This document shows, in pieces, positions 10,401-18,445 of a stretch of 64,000 bases of DNA (position 1 is its first letter; each line of letters starts with the position of its first letter). Source of the DNA: Bacteroidota bacterium (GTDB lineage: Bacteria; Bacteroidota; Bacteroidia; Chitinophagales; Chitinophagaceae); the NCBI GenBank assembly GCA_016868855.1, contig VGFP01000003.1:186001-250000 (forward strand), in the 5' to 3' direction. The notes under the pieces are model-generated. The model searched no databases. It saw nothing but the letters and a program-made list of their open reading frames with translations, and was not told the origin of the DNA. The translations under genes and the position numbers were made by a program.

Positions 10401-10753
10401 CCAGCCCAACGGGCAAGTGTTTCAGTGCGCAACATTACGTGACTGCTGCTCTCTTCATTGATGTTTTTATTTGTTTTGAAAGAGGATGGAAAGTAAAAAA
10501 GATCAATCGGATTGATGAGTTGCTCGATGTCGTTGTGAAAATAAGCCGCCTCTTCTGCATCCTCCAACACGATGAGGTGGTTAAAATCTTTCAACGATGG
10601 ATTGCGATAAAGGGAAGAAAAAACGATGGAGGAAAAAGAGCCTGACAATCTGGAGCAGGACAGGTGTTTGGGTCGAGGCAATAGAATCTTGTCCGCAATC
10701 TCCAAAATGCGGGGGGATTGTGTATAGCTTTCAATAAGAAACTCCAGGTTCAT
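7418..10753 (-). CDS. mfd: Transcription-repair coupling factor
   Basis: Mfd displaces RNA polymerase stalled at DNA lesions and recruits UvrA. The 1111-residue protein has the usual order: an N-terminal UvrB-like region, the CarD-like RNA polymerase interaction domain (VHIDHGVGVFSG, about residue 433), a RecG-type translocase with Walker A GDVGFGKTE (about 578), the DEEQ box (about 676), GVDIPNVNT and QLRGRVGRS (about 846), and a C-terminal TRCF domain. Length is standard. uvrC lies elsewhere in this window; uvrA and uvrB do not. It appears monocistronic. Confidence 0.97.
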   Translation of the reverse strand: MNLEFLIESYTQSPRILEIADKILLPRPKHLSCSRLSGSFSSIVFSSLYRNPSLKDFNHLIVLEDAEEAAYFHNDIEQLINPIDLFYFPSSFKTNKNINEESSSHVMLRTETLARWAGIGNRKILVTYPEALVEKVVGAGELNAHTISIKVNDRLMTDTLMAKLVEYGFERTDFVYEPGQFAMRGGIFDIYSFGNEKPYRIELFGDEVDSIRIFDPASQLSERKLLQVNLIPKFDQHSVETTRQHLLSFIPPNTIIYTSNWQIMLDRYANFYEHIDDAIATDFTSSADFEKLLAGFTCVEFGLTKTIPDPVAEFAFDTTDQPAFNRQFDLLIKDLQTHESAKHPIYIFAENPKQLERLYSIFSDVNAEISFIPIPAALHRGFVDKTAGLVVYTDHEIFQRYHKYKIKQAYNKSKAITIRALRELQPGDFVVHIDHGVGVFSGLQKVNNYGQIQEAVRIIYRDNDILYVNINSLHKISKYTGKEGHVPRVNKLGSDAWVKLKEKTKGKVKEIAFDLIKLYAERKAQVGFAHSPDNYLQTELEASFMYEDTPDQSKAIADVKMDMERSSPMDRLVCGDVGFGKTEVAIRAAFKTCIDGRQAAVLVPTTILAYQHYKTFSERLKDFPVNVDFINRFKSTKEKKETLLKLKEGKIDIIVGTHSLIAKDVVFKDLGLLVIDEEQKFGVAHKEKIKTLKTSVDCLTLTATPIPRTLQFSLMGARDLSIINTPPPNRQPIQTEVSVFNEDLIRDAIYFEVERGGQVFFIHNRVNGLPEMAAIIKRLCPDIEVGFAHGQLEGHELEERIFDFIHKKYDVLVCTNIVESGVDIPNVNTIIVNNAHQFGLSDMHQLRGRVGRSNRKAFCYLLTPPISTLPADSRKRLQTLEQHAELGSGFQIAMRDLDIRGAGNMLGGEQSGFMLEIGFEMYQKILDEAIRELKRTSFKEVFKEEISQQDDFVHDCTIDTDLEIHIPDQYVDQITERLVLYTRLDHCKDEADLQKFHAELEDRFGPVPDCVEDLFTTVRCRKLAVELGFERMTLKNKTLRCYFVNNPDSPYFHSETFQSILLHIQIKTNKSHLKQVGKNFMLITEHADSMKFLQAFLEALSSTVQENKAVA

Positions 10754-10824
10754 ACCTCAACAGGGATGTAAAGATACACCAAAGAATTGTGGCAGTTATG
10801 AGTCATGCTTTTTTATGGCATTTA

Positions 10825-10859
10825 TTTGACATTTTGGGTGAATTTTTTGGTTAAATTTG
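10825..10859 (+). promoter_or_regulatory. Promoter TTTG-N23-TAAATTTG for the BNR-repeat protein
   Basis: The -33-like TTTG is at 10825-10828 and an exact -7 box TAAATTTG at 10852-10859, 19 nt before the ATG. A second TTTG at 10833 gives a spacing of 15. Confidence 0.5.
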
Positions 10860-10878
10860 CTGTATACCCGTAATCAAT

Positions 10879-13827
10879 ATGCGTAAAAAAGTTTTGATTG
10901 GAATAATCCTTGCAGTGCTCGTTGGAACTGGAATAGCCTATTTATTGACTGCTGAAAATAACCCGCAATGGCCACAGAAAAAGATGGTCATTTTGAATGA
11001 CGAGGACGAAGAAATGGAAACCGAAAATTCATTTCTAAGAGCAAAGCATGAATGGCTTATTTCAAGAGACCTAAAAACTGGCAGTATTCCCGAAGGCATT
11101 CATGCAAGAGAACTGGAGTGGCTAAAGTCTCAACCCGTAAATTCCAGTGGGATGTTTCAAAATGTCGTTGCTAACAACTATGATGCCATTGGTCCCACCC
11201 AAAACGGGGGTAGAACTAGAACAGTCATGTATGACAGGAGATATAATGGCACTACAAACAAGGTAATTCTTGCGGGTGGAATTACAGGTGGTATCTTTAG
11301 GAGTGAAGACGGAGGTAAAAGTTGGAAATTTGTTCATCCCGTAAACGAAGTGAGGGGCGTATCGACCTTGGCTCAAGATCCCAGCAAACCCGATACCTGG
11401 TATGCAGGCACAGGAGAAGCAATAGGCGCCTCTGCAGCATACCCAAACGCGTTTGTATATGGAAATGGCATTTTGAAATCAACCGATAATGGCAAAACAT
11501 GGTCCATGCTTCCTGCCACTTCAGACAACATCATTCAAAATTTTGGTTTTTTTGATATTATTCATAAAATTATTGTTCATCCAAAAAACAGCGATGTGTA
11601 TGCTGCAATACACCGAAAAATCGTTCGATCCAAAGATGGTGGCTCCACGTGGGAAACTGTATTATCATGCAACGTAAACCTGCTATCTACTGGTTCGTGC
11701 CCTGCCACCAGCAGTGCCGGTGTTGGAGATTTACAAGTAAAATCTGATGGATCAAAGGTTTTTGCTGCAATAACAGGCAGGAACAACGCTCGCCATCTTG
11801 TTGGTATTTGGGAATCTTCTACGGGTGATTCTGCAAGTTTTGTGCGCATTGCGGGAGGTGAGAAAGATGCTGCAGACTCTGTTGCGGGTTGGAGGGCTTA
11901 CAACAACAGTACGAATGCTTCGGGAGATTATACCGCAGGATGGGGAAGAATTGTGCTGGCTTTGTCACCCAGCAACCAAAATATCATGTACACAATGATT
12001 GAGAACGGAGAGTCGGCCTCGGCATCCAAATCAGAAGCGGATCTTTTTAAAGTAGACATGGGCAGCAAGCCATACAAATGGAGCGGAAACCTTGATTCCA
12101 ACCTAGTTGCACAAAGGACTAATAGGGGTTCATCCACTAAAAAATACATAGAATTGCAAGGTGCATACAACATGCTGCTCGCGGTTCATCCCACAAATCC
12201 AAATCTGGTTTTGGTTGGCGGTGTTAATATTTTTCGATCCACAGATGGATTTCAAACGAAAGAAAATGTAACATTTGTTGGTGGCATCTCATCTGATGGT
12301 ACGTACACAGATGTTGATGGAGCAAGTCATGCAGACAACCACAGCTTTTCATTTGATCCGACGAATCCCAATAGGGTATTGATCGGCTCTGACGGAGGAA
12401 TTGGACTGGTTGATGACATCACACTTGCCACACCCGTTTGGTCGCTGGGTTCAAGTCAATACCAAACAATACAATACTACCACGTTGGCGTTGACCCGAC
12501 CAATGGAAGCAAAACATTTGTTGGGGGTGCACAAGACAATTCAACTACTTTGAGAGACAGAACAAAACTTTTTGGTGAATCACTTCCAGACAGCAATGAT
12601 CATTACATTCTTCTTGGAGGCGATGGTTGTCAGGTTGGATTGACCAAGAAGAGTACATCCAACCAGCAATATCTTTTTTGTGCTGCACAACTTGGACAAT
12701 TTTACAGAATGCGGTTGTTTGAAATCAACAACTCAAACAGCATCTACACAAAAATAAAGCCCGCCAATACCGGCGAGGGTCTGTTTGTCACCTATTTTCA
12801 CCTTGACCCTGACAACACGGATCATCTATATTATGCATCAGACGATTCAATATTCAGAACCAACAGTTCAACAACTGTTGCTGCAGATAACTGGACATTA
12901 ATGTCGGGCGTTGCACCTTCCGTATCTGGAAATATTTATGCACTTGAAACAACAAGAGGACCCTACTCAGCCAATAGCCATTTGTTTATTGGAACCAGTG
13001 CAGGTAAAATATACAGACTCAAAGATCCACAGGGATCTGAAAGCACGGCCCCGATCGATATTTCACCTAAGGAGATGTCGGCCTGCGTAAATGGTGTTTG
13101 TCCGCTTGTGAGAGATATTGCAGTCAATCCAAGAAATCAAGACACTGCCATTGCCGTTGTTTCCAACTATGGTGCCAATAGTATTTTCTGGACTGGCAAT
13201 GCAACTGCGCCTTCCCCTACATGGGAATTGATCGAGGGAAATCTTGACATCCCATCTGTAAGGGCCTGCGAAATCATTGTAAAAACCACTGGTGTTGAAT
13301 ACTATGTTGGAACTTCTATTGGACTGTTCAGTACCACCAAAATCAGTGGATCGAGTACAGTATGGAGCAGAGAGGTCGGAACATCCGGAAAGCCATCAGA
13401 AATGCTCAATACAGCTGTTGTAAATTCAATTGCCAGCAGATGGTCTGACAATACCATGGTGATTGGTACACATGGAAATGGAATGTTTACTGCAACACTC
13501 GGGAGTCCAATTCCTGCATCTGCACTGAACAACAACAATCCTACAACCGCAGTATTCAATCCTATTAGAAACAACTCATCCTTTATCAACAATGTATATC
13601 CAACCATTACCAACAATACCGTCAACTACAAGACTGGAAATGTTTTTGGTGTAAAGAAAATATTGATCCAGGTATCCAATCTCTCAGGTGCCACAGTAAT
13701 GCGTAAAGAGACTGGTTATGAAAATGGATTGTTGAATCTTGGAAACCTGCCTCCAGGCACTTATGTCCTGACCATCACGAGTGCAGATAGAAAATATCAA
13801 ACCTCGAAGAAAATCATTAAACAATAA
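10879..13827 (+). CDS. Secreted BNR/sortilin-like repeat protein with T9SS sorting domain
   Basis: A 982-residue exported protein. It has an N-terminal signal/anchor segment (KKVLIGIILAVLVGTG) and long beta-propeller repeats with Asp-box (S-x-D-x-G-x-x-W) motifs such as SEDGGKSW, STDNGKTW and SKDGGSTW. The last 80 or so residues form a T9SS type A sorting domain: a YPT-type start, a GLLNLGNLPPGTYVLTI strand and the basic tail KKIIKQ. Asp-box propellers occur in sialidases, sortilins and many adhesins, and I see no sialidase active-site signature. Probably exported by the GldKLMN machine and cell-surface attached or released. Followed by a strong bidirectional terminator. Confidence 0.87.
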   Translation: MRKKVLIGIILAVLVGTGIAYLLTAENNPQWPQKKMVILNDEDEEMETENSFLRAKHEWLISRDLKTGSIPEGIHARELEWLKSQPVNSSGMFQNVVANNYDAIGPTQNGGRTRTVMYDRRYNGTTNKVILAGGITGGIFRSEDGGKSWKFVHPVNEVRGVSTLAQDPSKPDTWYAGTGEAIGASAAYPNAFVYGNGILKSTDNGKTWSMLPATSDNIIQNFGFFDIIHKIIVHPKNSDVYAAIHRKIVRSKDGGSTWETVLSCNVNLLSTGSCPATSSAGVGDLQVKSDGSKVFAAITGRNNARHLVGIWESSTGDSASFVRIAGGEKDAADSVAGWRAYNNSTNASGDYTAGWGRIVLALSPSNQNIMYTMIENGESASASKSEADLFKVDMGSKPYKWSGNLDSNLVAQRTNRGSSTKKYIELQGAYNMLLAVHPTNPNLVLVGGVNIFRSTDGFQTKENVTFVGGISSDGTYTDVDGASHADNHSFSFDPTNPNRVLIGSDGGIGLVDDITLATPVWSLGSSQYQTIQYYHVGVDPTNGSKTFVGGAQDNSTTLRDRTKLFGESLPDSNDHYILLGGDGCQVGLTKKSTSNQQYLFCAAQLGQFYRMRLFEINNSNSIYTKIKPANTGEGLFVTYFHLDPDNTDHLYYASDDSIFRTNSSTTVAADNWTLMSGVAPSVSGNIYALETTRGPYSANSHLFIGTSAGKIYRLKDPQGSESTAPIDISPKEMSACVNGVCPLVRDIAVNPRNQDTAIAVVSNYGANSIFWTGNATAPSPTWELIEGNLDIPSVRACEIIVKTTGVEYYVGTSIGLFSTTKISGSSTVWSREVGTSGKPSEMLNTAVVNSIASRWSDNTMVIGTHGNGMFTATLGSPIPASALNNNNPTTAVFNPIRNNSSFINNVYPTITNNTVNYKTGNVFGVKKILIQVSNLSGATVMRKETGYENGLLNLGNLPPGTYVLTITSADRKYQTSKKIIKQ

Positions 13828-13829
13828 TT

Positions 13830-13859
13830 AAAAAAGCCCGGCAATTGTCGGGCTTTTTT
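13830..13859. terminator. Bidirectional Rho-independent terminator
   Basis: Inverted repeat with arms AAAAAAGCCCGGC and GTCGGGCTTTTTT around an AATT loop (one G-U pair). The A and T tracts on both sides let it serve both the BNR-repeat gene and the convergent glyS. Confidence 0.9.
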
Positions 13860-13861
13860 AT

Positions 13862-15307
13862 TTAATTCATTTTTTGTTTGATGAATTGTGCCAATCCCGC
13901 AATAGGGATTCGCTCCTGCTGCATCGTATCTCTGTATCGGATGGTTACTGTTTGATCTTCTTTTGTTTGATGATCGATGGTTATACAAAAAGGAGTACCC
14001 AAAGCATCCATTCGTCTGTATCGTTTGCCGATGGTATCTTTCTCTTCATAGAAACAGTAGAATTCATTTCTGCAGGCAGCCATGATCTCCTTTGCAATTT
14101 CAGGGAGTCCTTCTTTTTTCAACAAAGGCAATACTGCCAATTTAATGGGCGCAACTTTTGCAGGTATTTTCAACACCACCCTGCTGTCTTCCGAACCATC
14201 TTCTTTGTTCCATTTCTCCTCCTGATAAGCATGACAGAGGGTCAACAGGAACATGCGATCCAGTCCGATGGATGTTTCTATAACATATGGTATATAATGC
14301 TGGTTGATTTCAGTATCGAAATATTGTAATTTTTTTCCGCTGAACTGCTGATGACTTTTTAGATCAAAATCTGTCCTGCTGTGGATTCCCTCTACTTCTT
14401 TCCAGCCAATGGGGAAAGCAAATTCTATGTCTACTGCCGCATCTGCATAGTGGGCCAGTTTCACGTGGTCATGAAAACGATAGCTAGAGGCAGGGATACC
14501 AAAGGAAGCATGCCATTTCATTCTCTCTTCTTTCCAATATGCATACCATTCTTGTTGGGTACCTGGACGAACAAAGAATTGCATTTCCATTTGTTCAAAT
14601 TCACGCATTCGAAAAATAAACTGTCTGGCTACAATTTCATTTCTAAACGCTTTTCCAACTTGTGCAATTCCGAATGGAATCTTCATGCGTGCTGTCTTCT
14701 GCACGTTGAGGAAATTGACAAATATACCTTGTGCTGTTTCTGGACGTAGGTAAATCTCGCTTGCCTCATCAGATACAGAACCCAATTGGGTGGAGAACAT
14801 TAGATTGAATTGTCGAACATCTGTCCAATTGTTTGTTCCACTTACACTGCACTTGATATTGTTTTGCTCAATGAGCTGTTTGAGTCCTGCGAAATCATTG
14901 GATGCTAGCAATGCTTCCATCTCAGACAACAACTGTTCAACTTCTTTTTCTTTACCTGCTTTTATCCATTCATCAGCTGCTGCTTCCAACAAATGATCAA
15001 CCCTGTATCTTTTTTTGGAATCCTTGTTATCAATCATCGGATCACTGAAATTGTCAACATGCCCTGACGCCTTCCAAGTGGTTGGATGCATGAAAATAGC
15101 CGCATCGATACCGACAATATTGTCATGCATACGTGTCATGGCATTCCACCAGGCTTCCCGTATGTTTTTTTTCAATTCACTTCCCCAGGGTCCGTAATCG
15201 TAAACCGCGCTTAAACCATCGTAAATTTCGCTTGATTGGAATACAAAACCGTATTCTTTCGCATGTGATATAATTGCCTGAAACTTGTTCTGATCATTGA
15301 TTACCAT
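13862..15307 (-). CDS. glyS: Glycine--tRNA ligase (single-chain, dimeric type)
   Basis: Charges tRNA-Gly. The 481-residue class II synthetase is of the eukaryote/archaea-like alpha2 type, not the bacterial alpha2beta2 type. Motifs are VYDYGPWGSELKKNI near the N-terminus, motif 2 FRNEIVARQFIFRMREFEQMEMQ, ETSIGLDRM (motif 3) and a C-terminal anticodon-binding domain. The start is ATG at 15307; three upstream in-frame codons (TTG start) fall next to the promoter box. The box sits only 6 nt before this ATG, so the transcript may be leaderless or nearly so. A MazG-like gene lies 18 bp upstream. Confidence 0.96.
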   Translation of the reverse strand: MVINDQNKFQAIISHAKEYGFVFQSSEIYDGLSAVYDYGPWGSELKKNIREAWWNAMTRMHDNIVGIDAAIFMHPTTWKASGHVDNFSDPMIDNKDSKKRYRVDHLLEAAADEWIKAGKEKEVEQLLSEMEALLASNDFAGLKQLIEQNNIKCSVSGTNNWTDVRQFNLMFSTQLGSVSDEASEIYLRPETAQGIFVNFLNVQKTARMKIPFGIAQVGKAFRNEIVARQFIFRMREFEQMEMQFFVRPGTQQEWYAYWKEERMKWHASFGIPASSYRFHDHVKLAHYADAAVDIEFAFPIGWKEVEGIHSRTDFDLKSHQQFSGKKLQYFDTEINQHYIPYVIETSIGLDRMFLLTLCHAYQEEKWNKEDGSEDSRVVLKIPAKVAPIKLAVLPLLKKEGLPEIAKEIMAACRNEFYCFYEEKDTIGKRYRRMDALGTPFCITIDHQTKEDQTVTIRYRDTMQQERIPIAGLAQFIKQKMN

Positions 15308-15313
15308 AGGCCA

Positions 15314-15321
15314 CAAAGGTA
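15314..15321 (-). promoter_or_regulatory. Promoter -7 box TACCTTTG for glyS
   Basis: Exact TAnnTTTG on the minus strand, 6 nt before the glyS ATG, in the 18 bp gap after the MazG-like gene. It implies a separate start for glyS within an apparent operon. Confidence 0.4.
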
Positions 15322-15325
15322 AGCA

Positions 15326-15655
15326 TTAGCCTTTTAGTTTTTCGTTTTGGTGATGGCGATCGGCATCACGTGTATTTTTCTTTTGAAAATTTTTTTCCAA
15401 TGCATCTTCAAGGTCAATACCTGTTTGGTTGGCCAGACAGATCAATACCCACATCACATCTGCCATTTCATCCGCCAAATGGTCTGCTGATTCTTCTTTT
15501 TTAAAAGACTGATCGCCATATTTTCTTGCCATGATGCGAGCAAGTTCACCAACCTCCTCTGTCAGAATAACCATATTGGTCAATTCGCTGAAATACCTGA
15601 CACCAACTGTCTTGATCCATTCATCAACCTTCTTTTGTGCTTCCTGAATTGTCAT
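15326..15655 (-). CDS. MazG-like nucleotide pyrophosphohydrolase
   Basis: A 109-residue all-alpha NTP pyrophosphatase. The metal-binding pattern is visible as EEVGE (first helix pair) and DEMADVMW (the E-x-x-D helix) separated by about 35 residues. Enzymes of this size hydrolyse dCTP or other, sometimes aberrant, nucleotides to monophosphates; the substrate is not evident here. The ATG overlaps the dtd stop codon by one base (TAATG), so translation is probably coupled. Both gene products are quality-control enzymes. Confidence 0.9.
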   Translation of the reverse strand: MTIQEAQKKVDEWIKTVGVRYFSELTNMVILTEEVGELARIMARKYGDQSFKKEESADHLADEMADVMWVLICLANQTGIDLEDALEKNFQKKNTRDADRHHQNEKLKG

Positions 15656-16107
15656 TATTCTTTGTTTTTTGTATCCATGGTAATGGTAACGGGACCATCA
15701 TTCAATAAGCTCACTTTCATATCTGCGCCAAACATGCCAGCTTCCACTTTTTTTCCAAGCTCATCACCAAGTCGTTGTTTGAAAGCTTCATACAACGGAA
15801 CTGCATGGTCTGGCTTTGAGGCTCGAATATACGAGGGACGATTGCCTTTCTTGGTAGATGCATGCAGGGTAAACTGACTGATGACCAAAATGGAACCTTT
15901 AACATCTTTTACAGATAAATTCATCACACCAGCAGTATCATTGAAAATACGGAGATGGATGATTTTACCCAACAGCCATTCCACATCCTCCGTCTGATCT
16001 GCATCCTCTATGCCAACGAATACCAGCAAGCCTTTGCCGATGGAGCCCACCACCGACTGATCAACTTCAACCTTCGCGTGAGCAACGCGCTGAATGACAA
16101 CCCGCAT
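15655..16107 (-). CDS. dtd: D-aminoacyl-tRNA deacylase
   Basis: Removes D-amino acids (and glycine) mischarged on tRNA. The 150-residue protein has both active-site signatures: SQFTLHAS with the following KKGNRPSY, and NDGPVTI near the C-terminus (the Gly-cisPro motif). FGADMKVSL lies between them. Length is standard. It is the first gene of a dtd-MazG pair reading into glyS; proximity to glyS is of interest because DTD also acts on Gly-tRNA-Ala, but this may be chance. Confidence 0.96.
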   Translation of the reverse strand: MRVVIQRVAHAKVEVDQSVVGSIGKGLLVFVGIEDADQTEDVEWLLGKIIHLRIFNDTAGVMNLSVKDVKGSILVISQFTLHASTKKGNRPSYIRASKPDHAVPLYEAFKQRLGDELGKKVEAGMFGADMKVSLLNDGPVTITMDTKNKE

Positions 16108-16165
16108 GAAAGTATTTTAATGATGAAGTTATCAAATTGGCGTGATACATATTGATATTATTGAG

Positions 16166-16198
16166 TTGATGATGATTCAATCAATGGTGTTACATTTG
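16166..16198 (+). promoter_or_regulatory. Promoter TTG-N22-TACATTTG for the flippase
   Basis: TTG at 16166-16168 and an exact -7 box at 16191-16198, 16 nt before the TTG start of the flippase. The position supports that start over longer upstream reading. Confidence 0.5.
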
Positions 16199-16214
16199 AT
16201 AAAAGTTCAAACCA

Positions 16215-17720
16215 TTGTCTGGTATCAAACAACTAGCAAGTCAAACTGCCTGGTATGGCCTCAGCAATATCATTGGAAGGTTTATCAATTATTTGCTCAC
16301 GCCACTGTTAACCAGCATCTATGCCCCTGCTGCTTTTGGTGATATTTCTCTCTTGTTTGCCATTGCGGCATTTTTGAATATCATCTTTACATATGGGATG
16401 GAAACATCTTATTTCCGATTCATCCAATTGGAAGAGGAAAAAAAAGTATTCAACAATGCATTATCGAGTCTGCTGATCACCACTACCCTTTTTTCAGCAA
16501 TGCTGATCCTCCCTGCTTCCTCGATAGCAGCATATCTGCAGCTAGCTGGAGATGAAGAATACATCTTGCTGGTGGTTGGTATTGTAGCATTGGATACGAT
16601 TGCCGTGTTACCTTTTTCTAAACTCAGGCATGAAGGAAGACCCAAAAAGTTTGCATTGATCAAGATTTCCAATATTTTAATCAATGTATCTCTTGTGATT
16701 TTTTTTCTCCATGTATGCAAGCCCGCATTTGAAAACGGAGAAAAAAATATCTGGTCAACCTTGTACAGTCCTTCAATAGGAATTGGTTATGTATTTGTTG
16801 CACAACTGATAGCAAGTGGCATTACCTTGTTGCTTTTGTTCAAAGAATTCAAATCATTTCAACTTGATATCAATACCCGTCTGGTAAGAGATATTTTGAT
16901 ATACTCTAGTCCACTGATCATTGTAGGCTTCGGCGGAATGATCAATGAAACCATCGATAGGTTGATGATTGTTCAGCGATTTGATGGAACGGTAGAAGCA
17001 GCAAAAGCCGCCAATGGTATTTACAGCGCCAACAATAAATTGGCAATACTGATTGTGATTTTTATACAGACATTCAGAATGGGTGCTGAACCTTTTTTCT
17101 TCAAAACCGCTTCAAATGAGGATGCAAAAATTACCTATGCAAGGATCATGAATCTTTTTGTAATTGCTTGCTGCTGCTGCTTTCTGGCGGTTGTACTTTA
17201 TCTTGACATATGGAAATATTTCATGGGAGTGCATAAAAATCCAGCATATGCAGAGGGACTGTTTATTGTGCCGATATTGATGATTTCAAAAATTTTTCTG
17301 GGCATCTACTACAATCTTTCCATTTGGTACAAACTGACCAATAAAAATATGATGGGTGCCATCATCACCATCATCGGCGCTTGCATTACGATCGTTGTGA
17401 ACTATCTATTCATTCCGTCCATGGGATACCTTGCATCTGCCATTGCGAATCTTGCCTGTTATGGCATTATGATGGTGATCAGCATTTGGCTGGGCAATAA
17501 GTACTACCCAGTTCCATACAATTGGATGAAAAGTTTTGGATTCATGGTCCTTGCATACGCATTTTATCTGATCCACCAGACAATGAGAAATCAATCTATT
17601 GATACAGCTTCTCTTCACCTTGCTGGTACAGGACTGTTTTTGCTCTACATCATCATCTTGATGAGAATAGAAAAAGAAGAGTTGAGAAAGATCCCTTTTT
17701 TAAGCAAGCTCTACAAATGA
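16215..17720 (+). CDS. Polysaccharide/oligosaccharide flippase (MOP superfamily)
   Basis: A 501-residue inner-membrane protein with about 12-14 hydrophobic segments, of the Wzx/PST type that flips lipid-linked sugars. The start is TTG at 16215: SGIKQLASQTAWYGLSNIIG matches the usual family N-terminus, and the promoter box ends 16 nt before it. No glycosyltransferases or sugar-nucleotide genes are adjacent, so the cargo is unknown. A long reading frame over 16142-16342 overlaps this start and looks spurious. The stop lies 8 bp from the convergent MBL-fold gene. Confidence 0.88.
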   Translation: MSGIKQLASQTAWYGLSNIIGRFINYLLTPLLTSIYAPAAFGDISLLFAIAAFLNIIFTYGMETSYFRFIQLEEEKKVFNNALSSLLITTTLFSAMLILPASSIAAYLQLAGDEEYILLVVGIVALDTIAVLPFSKLRHEGRPKKFALIKISNILINVSLVIFFLHVCKPAFENGEKNIWSTLYSPSIGIGYVFVAQLIASGITLLLLFKEFKSFQLDINTRLVRDILIYSSPLIIVGFGGMINETIDRLMIVQRFDGTVEAAKAANGIYSANNKLAILIVIFIQTFRMGAEPFFFKTASNEDAKITYARIMNLFVIACCCCFLAVVLYLDIWKYFMGVHKNPAYAEGLFIVPILMISKIFLGIYYNLSIWYKLTNKNMMGAIITIIGACITIVVNYLFIPSMGYLASAIANLACYGIMMVISIWLGNKYYPVPYNWMKSFGFMVLAYAFYLIHQTMRNQSIDTASLHLAGTGLFLLYIIILMRIEKEELRKIPFLSKLYK

Positions 17721-17728
17721 ATCAGCCA

Positions 17729-18370
17729 TTAGGCAGTGATAAATGGATTGTGCTTTTTTTCATGACCGATAGTGGTTGGAATTCCGTGACCAGGGTAAAC
17801 CATCGTTTCATCTGGCAATACATATAATTTGGTACGGATACTTTCAGCCAAAATATCAGGATTCCCTCCAGGTAAATCAGTTCTTCCAACACTTTCTCTG
17901 AACAATACATCGCCAGAAATCAAAAGATCGCTCTTTTTGGAATAAAAACTGATGCTGGCAGGTGAATGTCCGGGGGTAAAGATGACTTCCAATTGATCCT
18001 CGCCTATTTGTATGGGGGTTGATTCATCCAAAAAATGAAGTTTACCCTGGTAATTATCAAAAGGCAGGTTCCACATCAGTCCACTTGTTGGAGCCATGTC
18101 CAGTACCTTTTTTTCCCCTTCGTGAATATGCAATTCGAGTGCATAGCGCTCATGGATAAACTTATTGCCGAAAACATGGTCCAAATGACAATGCGTATTT
18201 ACGAGCAGGAAGGGGTGGAGCTGTTTGCTTTCAATGAATTGACTGATGGTTTGCTGCTCCTTATCGGTGTAACAACCGGGGTCAATGATGATGCATTGCA
18301 ACTGTTCGTTGAATATCAAATATGTATTCTCTTGCAGTGGATTGAACTGAAAAATTTTAACGTTTAACAT
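17729..18370 (-). CDS. MBL-fold metallo-hydrolase (glyoxalase II-like)
   Basis: A 213-residue metallo-beta-lactamase-fold protein with the metal site THCHLDH (HxHxDH), a downstream FTPGHSPASISFY and SGDVLF (bridging Asp), and YPGHG near the end. The short, single-domain form resembles YcbL-type glyoxalase II-like hydrolases acting on thioesters; the substrate is unproven. The start is ATG at 18370 (MLNVKIFQFNPLQENTYLI), where the conserved fold begins; the 20-codon upstream extension overlaps the divergent gene's control region. Confidence 0.92.
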   Translation of the reverse strand: MLNVKIFQFNPLQENTYLIFNEQLQCIIIDPGCYTDKEQQTISQFIESKQLHPFLLVNTHCHLDHVFGNKFIHERYALELHIHEGEKKVLDMAPTSGLMWNLPFDNYQGKLHFLDESTPIQIGEDQLEVIFTPGHSPASISFYSKKSDLLISGDVLFRESVGRTDLPGGNPDILAESIRTKLYVLPDETMVYPGHGIPTTIGHEKKHNPFITA

Positions 18371-18445
18371 AGGGTTTATTTCTGGCCTAAAAGTGTTATT
18401 TTGTATGACTGTGCGAAGGTACCCAATCATTTGAATTCATTCATC

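Noticed and set aside
16142-16342. A 66-codon open frame overlapping the flippase start.
   Set aside because: It crosses the promoter box and the conserved flippase N-terminus in another frame.
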